Source: Oscillospiraceae bacterium
Lineage (GTDB): Bacteria > Bacillota > Clostridia > Oscillospirales > Oscillospiraceae
NCBI GenBank assembly: GCA_028708585.1
Contig: JAQVYO010000048.1
Location: 1 to 10,540 of the forward strand
Length of the DNA: 10,540 bases
Direction: 5' to 3'
Each line of letters starts with the position of its first letter. Position 1 is the first letter of the stretch. The notes beneath the pieces were generated by a model. It made no database searches. It had not been told where the DNA came from and saw nothing but the letters and a program-made list of their open reading frames with translations. This document shows, in pieces, positions 5,498 to 10,540 of the stretch. The position numbers and the translations under genes are program-made.

Positions 5498-6253
5498 ATG
5501 AGGCTGATTTCCTGGAATGTGAACGGCCTGCGGGCTTGCTTGAAAAAGGGATTTTTAGATTTTTTTTGGGCCGCCAACGCGGATTTTTTTTGTCTCCAGG
5601 AGACAAAAATGGAACAGGGACAAACCGAGCTGGACTTTAGCGGGTATTATGAATATTGGAACAGCGCGGAAAAAAGAGGATATTCCGGTACGGCGGTGTT
5701 TTGCAAGCGGGAGCCATTGTCCGTTACCTATGGAATGGGAATAGAAGAGCATGACTGGGAAGGAAGGGTTATTACCTTGGAACAAGACTCGTTTTTTCTC
5801 GTCAACTGTTATGCGCCCAACGCACAGCGGGAATTAAAAAGACTGGAATACCGCATGGAATGGGAAAAAAGCTTTCTGCGGTATCTGCTATCTCTGGATC
5901 AGAAAAAGCCTGTTGTTCTTTGCGGAGACTTGAATGTTGCGCATCAGGAAATTGATTTGAAAAACCCGAAGACAAACCGAAACAATGCAGGCTTTACTGA
6001 TCAGGAACGGGAACGCATGAGCATGTTGCTACATGCGGGATTTGTGGATACATTTCGGTATTTGTATCCAGATCGAACCGGCGCTTATTCCTGGTGGAGC
6101 TATATGAGAAAGGCCAGGGAACGGAACGCGGGATGGCGCATCGATTATTTTATTGTGTCGGAACGGCTGAAAGAATACATACGAAACAGTGATATCTATG
6201 CTGAAATTCCGGGCAGCGACCATTGCCCGGTGGCACTGGAACTGGATATTTAG
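5498..6253 (+). CDS. xth: Exodeoxyribonuclease III (AP endonuclease)
   Basis: This 251-residue cytoplasmic DNA-repair enzyme of the ExoIII/APE1 family cleaves DNA 5' to abasic sites and removes 3'-blocking groups. The family motifs are all present: SWNVNGLRA with N7, LQETK with the metal ligand E35, GYSGTAVF at 61-68, NCYAPNA with Y105 at 103-109, GDLNVAH with D144 and N146, and C-terminal GSDHCPV with D241 and H242. Length is normal for the family. The start at 5498 follows AAGGAG (5485-5490) with a 7-base spacer; an upstream in-frame ATG at 5474 would add an unlikely arginine run. It is the first gene of an operon, and its stop codon lies within the Shine-Dalgarno region of the next gene. 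The gene could equally be called exoA, as in Bacillus. Confidence 0.97.
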   Translation: MRLISWNVNGLRACLKKGFLDFFWAANADFFCLQETKMEQGQTELDFSGYYEYWNSAEKRGYSGTAVFCKREPLSVTYGMGIEEHDWEGRVITLEQDSFFLVNCYAPNAQRELKRLEYRMEWEKSFLRYLLSLDQKKPVVLCGDLNVAHQEIDLKNPKTNRNNAGFTDQERERMSMLLHAGFVDTFRYLYPDRTGAYSWWSYMRKARERNAGWRIDYFIVSERLKEYIRNSDIYAEIPGSDHCPVALELDI

Positions 6254-6264
6254 GAGGAAAGCCG

Positions 6265-7212
6265 ATGGGATCAACAGTTTATTTGGTGATACCATGTTAT
6301 AATGAGGAAGAAGCGTTGCCGGAAACAGTCCGGCAGCTGTCTGAAAAGCTGAAGGAGCTGATCGCGTCCGGAAAAGCGGATGAAAAAAGCCGTATGCTGT
6401 TTGTAGACGATGGCAGCCGGGATAAAACCTGGTCGCTGATTGATGGGTTCAGCAAAGACAATCCATATGTTTGCGGTATCAAACTTGCGCACAACAGGGG
6501 GCATCAGAATGCTTTGCTGGCCGGCCTTATGACCGCCAGGGAACAAGCAGAGTGCACGATTTCCTTAGACGCGGACTTGCAGGACGATGTGGATGCGCTG
6601 GATCAATTTTTGGACCGGTTTCAGGAAGGCTGCGACATTGTATACGGCGTGCGGTCCAAACGGGATCAGGATACGAAATTTAAACGCGGAACGGCGCAAG
6701 GATTCTATCGATTCATGCACCGTTTGGGCGTGGAAATTGTCTATGACCATGCAGATTACCGGTTGATGAGCCGGCGCGCGTTGGAGGCTCTGTCCGAATA
6801 CCGGGAAGTCAACCTTTTCCTGCGGGGCATTGTTCCCCAACTCGGCTATAGAACCGATAAGGTATACTATGTACGAAAAGAACGATTGGCTGGGGAATCC
6901 AAATACCCGCTGAAAAAAATGATTCAATTTGCGCTGGAAGGCATCACCTCCTTCAGCGTTCAGCCATTAAAGCTGATATCAAATTTGGGCATTGCCATTT
7001 CCTTACTCAGCGTGCTGGGTTTGCTGTATGCTCTCATTTCCTACTTTATGGGGGCTGCCGTTTCAGGATGGACGGCTATTGTATGTTCTCTTTGGCTGCT
7101 GGGCGGCATTCAGCTCTTGTGCCTTGGCGTTATAGGCGTTTATATCGGGAAGATTTATGGCGAAGTCAAAGCGCGGCCCCGTTTTCATATTGAAACAACG
7201 CGTTTGCAGTAA
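6265..7212 (+). CDS. GT2 family glycosyltransferase, membrane anchored
   Basis: This 315-residue protein has an N-terminal GT-A catalytic domain with VIPCYNEEEALPE (8-20), the nucleotide-binding VDDGSRD (47-53) and the metal-binding DADLQDD near 102-108. Two C-terminal transmembrane helices follow at about 235-255 and 265-290. This is the layout of the polyprenyl-phosphate glycosyltransferases (GtrB, ArnC, DPM1-like). They load a sugar from a nucleotide donor onto undecaprenyl phosphate at the inner face of the membrane, for cell-envelope or glycan modification. The sugar cannot be read from the sequence. The ATG at 6265 follows AGGAGG (6252-6257), which overlaps the xth stop, so the two genes are translationally close (11-bp gap) and share a promoter. 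No flippase or second transferase gene is adjacent, so the pathway is unclear. Confidence 0.93.
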   Translation: MGSTVYLVIPCYNEEEALPETVRQLSEKLKELIASGKADEKSRMLFVDDGSRDKTWSLIDGFSKDNPYVCGIKLAHNRGHQNALLAGLMTAREQAECTISLDADLQDDVDALDQFLDRFQEGCDIVYGVRSKRDQDTKFKRGTAQGFYRFMHRLGVEIVYDHADYRLMSRRALEALSEYREVNLFLRGIVPQLGYRTDKVYYVRKERLAGESKYPLKKMIQFALEGITSFSVQPLKLISNLGIAISLLSVLGLLYALISYFMGAAVSGWTAIVCSLWLLGGIQLLCLGVIGVYIGKIYGEVKARPRFHIETTRLQ

Positions 7213-7213
7213 A

Positions 7214-7247
7214 AAAAGAAAAGCCGGCATGAGCCGGCTTTTCTTTT
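7214..7247. terminator. Bidirectional rho-independent terminator
   Basis: Perfect 15-base arms (AAAAGAAAAGCCGGC and its complement) surround an ATGA loop. The GC-rich core is flanked by T-rich sequence on both strands: TTTTCTTTT rightward and TTTTCTTTTTTT leftward. It lies between the convergent glycosyltransferase and lipoprotein genes and probably serves both. Confidence 0.93.
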
Positions 7248-7286
7248 CCATCTTTTGCTCCGCGCTGAGTTTACGGAAAAATCGTA

Positions 7287-7502
7287 TTACTTTGTAAGCG
7301 GCGCGGTCATGGTGGGGGTTGTGTCAATCAGCGGCGTTGCGGTAACGGAGACCATTGGCGTGGACGTGACAGTGACTTCCGGAGACAGCGTAATGGTGGC
7401 AACGGGAGTCGAAGTGACGGTGACCTTCGGAACTGTGTTGCAAGCCACCAGTGGTAATATCAGCATTGCGCTCAAGCCAAGTGTACATAAAAATCTTTTC
7501 AT
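7287..7502 (-). CDS. Small lipoprotein with Thr/Val/Pro octad repeats
   Basis: This 71-residue protein has a typical lipoprotein signal: K2-R3, a hydrophobic core at 4-19 and the lipobox LVAC with lipidated C21. It is therefore expected outside the cell, anchored to the membrane. The mature 50 residues are nearly all Thr, Val, Pro, Ser and Ile, organised in four octads with proline at 33, 41, 49 and 57 (VTVTSTPV, ATITLSPE, VTVTSTPM, VSVTATPL). There is no enzymatic domain; a flexible, possibly O-glycosylated spacer is the likeliest form. The start at 7502 is fixed by AGGAGG seven bases upstream; an in-frame ATG at 7523 has no such site. It lies 98 bp downstream of the symporter gene and ends before the shared terminator. 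The function is unknown. The overlapping plus-strand frame (7255-7647) is its shadow. Confidence 0.8.
   Translation of the reverse strand: MKRFLCTLGLSAMLILPLVACNTVPKVTVTSTPVATITLSPEVTVTSTPMVSVTATPLIDTTPTMTAPLTK
7329..7424 (-). repeat. Four diverged 24-bp tandem repeats in the lipoprotein gene
   Basis: Codons 27-58 form four 24-bp units (7424-7401, 7400-7377, 7376-7353, 7352-7329). Each encodes an octapeptide of alternating Val/Ile/Ala-Thr and a Pro at position seven. Units one and three are most alike (VTVTSTP in both). The units have diverged at silent and replacement positions, so the array is not recent. Confidence 0.75.
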
Positions 7503-7535
7503 GGCGCTTCCTCCTGTTTTCATGTTTGATGCAAC

Positions 7536-7556
7536 CGATGTTTATTATATACATCG
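7536..7556 (-). promoter_or_regulatory. Palindrome around a -10 box before the lipoprotein gene
   Basis: CGATGT (7536-7541) and ACATCG (7551-7556) form a 21-bp inverted repeat. On the minus strand it encloses a perfect TATAAT (7544-7549), 41 bp upstream of the lipoprotein start. No good -35 is present at 16-18 bp. The symmetry around the -10 would suit a repressor site, but this is inference. Confidence 0.35.
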
Positions 7557-7600
7557 CAGTCAAATTTCACACATAAAACAAGGATGCATTTTTTTCCAGT

Positions 7601-9046
7601 CTAAAAGGAGTGCCTTTTTAAGTAAGCGCTTCGGTTTTTATATTTGATTTGTTTGGCAAGATATTCCTTTGTCATTATTGCAACAGTACCGGACATAGCT
7701 ACCACTCCAATTAAATTGGGGATTGCCATAAGGCCGTTTAAGGTATCCGCGATATTCCAAATTAGGTCCAGACTGGTTTTGGCGCCAAGATAGATGCAGA
7801 AAATATAAACAAGTTTATATAAAATGATGGATTTGCTTCCAAAAAGATATTCGCATCCCCGCTCGCCATAATAAGACCAGCTTACAAGGGTGGAGAAGGC
7901 AAATAATGTAATTCCGACGGCAACAAAGACACCGCCGAAGCTGCCGAAACTGGTCGTGAAGGCCTCGCTCGTCAGCGCCGCGCCGGTGTTATTGGAGAAC
8001 TGATGCACATTTGTGACAAGAATGGAAAGCGCGGTGATGGTGCAGCCTACAATGGTATCCGCGAATACTTCAAAGATACCCCACATAGCCTGCTGAACCG
8101 GTTCCTTGGTATCGCTGGCGGCATGCACCATTGAGGAAGACCCAAGACCTGCCTCGTTGGAAAATACCCCGCGCGCAACACCGAAGCGCATCGCCTGGGA
8201 AATGGTAAAACCACCGATGCCGCCGCCCACCGATTTCAATTGGAATGCGCCGGAAAAGATGGATTTGCAGGCGGGCACAAATTGGCCAATATTCATAAAA
8301 ATCAAAACTAGGCTTCCTAATATGTAGAGTATGGCCATGAATGGAACCAGAATTTCCGTGACTTTTCCAATGCGCTTGATGCCGCCGATGATGACCATCC
8401 CGCAGAGAATGGCAAGAATGGCGCCAATCGTGCCTTTATCGGCGCCAAAGACGGTATAGAGCGCCTCTGCCGCGGAGTTGGATTGCGTGGAACAGCCGAT
8501 TCCGAAAGAGGCTAATGTGGCGAAAATGGCAAACAGGACGGCAAGCCATTTCATGTTCAGCCCCCGGTCTAAAAAAACCATTGGCCCCCCAACCCATTCT
8601 CCTTTTTTGTTCTTGTACCGATATTTCATGGACAGGACGATTTCCGAAAATTTTGTCATCATGCCGAAAAAGGCGGAGACCCACATCCAAAAGACGGCTC
8701 CCGGCCCGCCCAGAACGATAGCGGTTGCTACACCGGCAATATTTCCAGTTCCAGTGGTTGCCGCAAGGGCGGTGGAGAGCGCCTGAAACTGGGAGATTGC
8801 CTGTTTGTCGCTGGTTTTGACCACGGTTTTGTCTTTCAAAACCGCCCCAATTGTGGTTTTCCACCACAGGCCAAGCCGGGTGATCTGAAACCACCTGGTT
8901 CGAAAGGTAAGATAAATTCCGATGAGGACAAAGACGGCGCACATAATCGGACCCGCAATAAAGTCGCTGACGGCCGCATGCAGATTGTGCGCCCCCGCCG
9001 CAAACGCCTGCTGAACATCCGCAGATGACAAAAAAAACAGATTCAT
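7601..9046 (-). CDS. AGCS family sodium:amino-acid (alanine/glycine) symporter
   Basis: This 481-residue multi-helix membrane transporter of the alanine or glycine:cation symporter family (TC 2.A.25) imports alanine, glycine or a related small amino acid with sodium. Family signatures are present: SQFQALSTALAATTGTGNIAG at about 85-105, GGPGAVFWMW at 113-122, KGEWVGGPMVFLDRGL at 148-163, and NEAGLGSSSMVHAAS near residue 300. Length is normal, and the hydrophilic positively charged tail fits a cytoplasmic C-terminus. The ATG at 9046 follows GAGAGGA. The substrate cannot be fixed from the sequence. The gene is divergent from leuC. A weak hairpin AAAAGG/CCTTTT overlaps its stop, so read-through into the lipoprotein gene is possible. 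Confidence 0.96.
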   Translation of the reverse strand: MNLFFLSSADVQQAFAAGAHNLHAAVSDFIAGPIMCAVFVLIGIYLTFRTRWFQITRLGLWWKTTIGAVLKDKTVVKTSDKQAISQFQALSTALAATTGTGNIAGVATAIVLGGPGAVFWMWVSAFFGMMTKFSEIVLSMKYRYKNKKGEWVGGPMVFLDRGLNMKWLAVLFAIFATLASFGIGCSTQSNSAAEALYTVFGADKGTIGAILAILCGMVIIGGIKRIGKVTEILVPFMAILYILGSLVLIFMNIGQFVPACKSIFSGAFQLKSVGGGIGGFTISQAMRFGVARGVFSNEAGLGSSSMVHAASDTKEPVQQAMWGIFEVFADTIVGCTITALSILVTNVHQFSNNTGAALTSEAFTTSFGSFGGVFVAVGITLFAFSTLVSWSYYGERGCEYLFGSKSIILYKLVYIFCIYLGAKTSLDLIWNIADTLNGLMAIPNLIGVVAMSGTVAIMTKEYLAKQIKYKNRSAYLKRHSF

Positions 9047-9172
9047 AAGATCATCCTCTCTTTTTCAGGGTGAACCCATTCCCGCTGCGCATAGTCTTGC
9101 GCCCCAATCCTATTAGATGAAATAACATTAAAAGTTGCCAAAAAACGATTTTTTATATACAATTTGCCCGAA

Positions 9173-9200
9173 ATAATAGTATCGTCCGGTTTGAATGCAA
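9173..9200 (-). promoter_or_regulatory. Candidate promoter of the symporter gene
   Basis: On the minus strand TTGCAT (9195-9200) and TATTAT (9173-9178) are 16 bp apart, giving a leader of about 120 nt before the symporter start. The -35 is only 12 bp from that of the opposing leuC promoter. Confidence 0.4.
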
Positions 9201-9212
9201 AAAAGCTTTGTC

Positions 9213-9242
9213 TTGACCGGAAAGCACGAATTGTGTTATATT
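9213..9242 (+). promoter_or_regulatory. Promoter of leuC
   Basis: TTGACC (9213-9218) is followed by TATATT (9237-9242, 18-bp spacer) with a TG one base upstream, giving an extended -10; TTATAT one base earlier gives a 17-bp spacer. The predicted leader is about 107 nt. Confidence 0.6.
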
Positions 9243-9356
9243 GAAACAAATCGGTTCCGGAAAAACCGTAACAGACGTCCGTATCGCGGCTGCTGCGCGC
9301 TCCCCGCCATGATTCGGAGATCGGAACAGGAAATACGTTACTGCGGGAGGAATATT

Positions 9357-10540
9357 ATGGGCATGACAATGACGCAGAAAATTTTGGCGAAACATGCCGG
9401 ACTGCCTTCAGTTCAGGCCGGTGACTTGATAGAGGCCAAACTAGATCTTATTTTGGGCAACGATATCACGTCTCCTGTGGCGATTCGTGAATTTGAAAAG
9501 GCTGGTTTTACCGAAGTGTTTGACCCGGATAAGATTTGCATTGTGCTGGATCATTTCACGCCAAATAAAGATATTAAGGCCGCCGCCCAATGTGCGGCGG
9601 CCCGGAATTTTGCCGCCCGGCAGGGGCTTTCCTATTTCTTTGACGTCGGGCATATGGGCATTGAACACGCGCTGCTTCCAGAGCAGGGACTTGTGGCCCC
9701 TGGCGAACTTGTGATCGGAGCAGACTCCCATACCTGTACTTATGGAGCCTTAGGTGCTTTTTCCTCCGGGGTGGGGAGCACCGATATGGCGGCCGGAATG
9801 GCGGCCGGAATCGCATGGTTTAAGGTTCCTTCCGCCATTCGGTTTGAGCTTACGGGCAAACCGCGTCCCTTTGTGGGCGGAAAAGATGTGATTTTATCCA
9901 TCATTGGGCAGATTGGTGTGGATGGCGCCCTCTACAAATCTATGGAATTTACAGGGAAAGGCGTTTCCCATCTCAGTATGGACGATCGGTTTACCATTGC
10001 CAATATGGCCATTGAAGCCGGCGCGAAAAACGGAATTTTCCCTGTGGATGATTTGACCCTCGCATATGTAAAAGACCGGGTTTGCCGGCCTTTTGACTGT
10101 GTTTCCCCTGATCCGGACGCGGAATATGAAAAGACCATTTCAATTGATTTATCCCGGATCCAGCCGACCATTGCGCTGCCGCATCTGCCATCTAATACGG
10201 AGACGGTGGATAAAGTCAAGGGGCTGAAAATCGATCAGGTGGTGATCGGCTCCTGCACCAACGGCAGGCTGAGCGACCTGCGGGAAGCCGCTGCCCTGCT
10301 CAAAGGACGAAAGGTTGCGCGGGGAGTCCGCTGCATTGTGATTCCTGCTACCCAGCAGATCTACCTGGATGCGCTGAAGGAAGGGTTGATTGAAATCTTC
10401 ATTGAGGCAGGCGCCGCCGTCAGTACGCCTACCTGCGGGCCATGTATTGGCGGGCACATGGGAGTGCTCTACCAAGGTGAGCGGGCCGTAGCCACGACCA
10501 ACCGAAATTTCGTTGGACGAATGGGGCACATTGAATCCGA
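9357..10540 (+). CDS. leuC: 3-isopropylmalate dehydratase large subunit, 3' end outside window
   Basis: 394 codons are present and the frame is open at the right edge; the family is about 420 residues, so little is missing. The enzyme is a [4Fe-4S] aconitase-superfamily dehydratase. With the small subunit LeuD it interconverts 2- and 3-isopropylmalate in leucine synthesis. Cluster ligands are C300 (VIGSCTNG), C360 and C363 (TPTCGPCIGG), with the 60 and 3 spacing of the superfamily. Other signatures are VLDHFTPNKD, GIEHALLPEQG, and GADSHTCTYGALGAFSSGVGSTD. The single-domain, roughly 420-residue form matches the archaeal/clostridial type, which also includes homoaconitase and dimethylmalate dehydratase, so the substrate is inferred. 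The start at 9357 follows GGGAGG with a 6-base spacer; an in-frame ATG at 9309 lacks one. leuD probably follows outside the window. Confidence 0.94.
   Translation, partial: MGMTMTQKILAKHAGLPSVQAGDLIEAKLDLILGNDITSPVAIREFEKAGFTEVFDPDKICIVLDHFTPNKDIKAAAQCAAARNFAARQGLSYFFDVGHMGIEHALLPEQGLVAPGELVIGADSHTCTYGALGAFSSGVGSTDMAAGMAAGIAWFKVPSAIRFELTGKPRPFVGGKDVILSIIGQIGVDGALYKSMEFTGKGVSHLSMDDRFTIANMAIEAGAKNGIFPVDDLTLAYVKDRVCRPFDCVSPDPDAEYEKTISIDLSRIQPTIALPHLPSNTETVDKVKGLKIDQVVIGSCTNGRLSDLREAAALLKGRKVARGVRCIVIPATQQIYLDALKEGLIEIFIEAGAAVSTPTCGPCIGGHMGVLYQGERAVATTNRNFVGRMGHIES

Larger units (their letters stand above)
9047..9356. other. Divergent spacer between symporter and leuC
   Basis: This 310-bp spacer contains the two opposing promoters described separately and two leaders of roughly 110-120 nt. 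The symporter leader has a short GCGCA/TGCGC hairpin at about 9086-9101. The leuC leader has CGGTT (9252-9256), which can pair with AACCG (9264-9268), while GTTCCG (9254-9259) can instead pair with CGGAAC (9322-9327). No T-box consensus, glycine-riboswitch hallmark or leucine-rich leader peptide was found. Confidence 0.5.

Noticed and set aside
5434..5640. 68-codon plus-strand frame overlapping the start of xth
   Set aside because: It begins at the -35 box of the xth promoter and overlaps the secure xth frame. It is a shadow.
7255..7647. Plus-strand 130-codon frame rich in Val and Thr
   Set aside because: It is the antisense image of the lipoprotein repeats, running through the terminator and promoter, with no ribosome binding site.
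8436..8942. Alternative open frames within the symporter and leuC genes (also 8478-8786, 9441-9731, 10149-10529)
   Set aside because: All overlap strongly supported genes in other frames and show no domain or ribosome binding site.
9309..9356. In-frame ATG 16 codons upstream of the chosen leuC start
   Set aside because: It lacks a Shine-Dalgarno sequence, whereas GGGAGG precedes 9357 at ideal spacing. The added residues do not resemble LeuC N-termini.
9249..9356. T-box riboswitch before leuC
   Set aside because: The leader is too short and contains no T-box consensus or specifier-stem features.

Overview
The window looks like a low-to-mid GC chromosome segment from an anaerobic member of the Clostridia (Firmicutes). 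Evidence: AGGAGG-type ribosome binding sites, a hybrid cluster protein of the strict-anaerobe cysteine pattern, a Crp/Fnr regulator of clostridial type, an AGCS amino-acid symporter, and compact operons ended by hairpin terminators. I cannot name the genus.

Region 1 (1-2397) is a redox/nitrosative-stress module. A Crp/Fnr-family regulator (1657-2397, +) diverges from a leftward run of three genes: a cysteine-rich 4Fe-4S protein (837-1541), a small cupin protein (507-821) and hcp, the hybrid cluster protein/hydroxylamine reductase (start at 414, running off the left edge). The regulator probably senses the stress and controls the other three.

Region 2 (2398-4140) is a scar. It holds an N-terminal fragment of an AIPR-like (abortive infection) gene on the minus strand, butted against the decayed C-terminal half of a large serine recombinase on the plus strand that carries two frameshifts and a stop codon. 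Next comes an intact minus-strand tRNA-Ala(CGC) with its own promoter and terminator, and tRNA-like debris lies between promoter and tRNA.

Region 3 (4141-7247) is rightward: a polytopic membrane protein resembling DUF2238/YjdF, an untranslated gap of about 0.5 kb ending in a hairpin terminator, then a two-gene operon of exodeoxyribonuclease III and a GT2 membrane-anchored glycosyltransferase. It closes with a perfect 15-bp hairpin that can terminate transcription from both sides.

Region 4 (7248-9356) is leftward: an AGCS sodium:amino-acid symporter, then a tiny lipoprotein whose mature part is built from four Thr/Val/Pro octapeptide repeats. Region 5 (9357-10540) is leuC, the large subunit of 3-isopropylmalate dehydratase, cut by the right edge. 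It diverges from the symporter over a 310-bp spacer with closely packed opposing promoters. No CRISPR array, complete mobile element or clearly new system is visible. The most interesting items are the regulator/Fe-S/cupin/hcp module, the AIPR-recombinase scar beside tRNA-Ala with tRNA fragments, and the octad-repeat lipoprotein.
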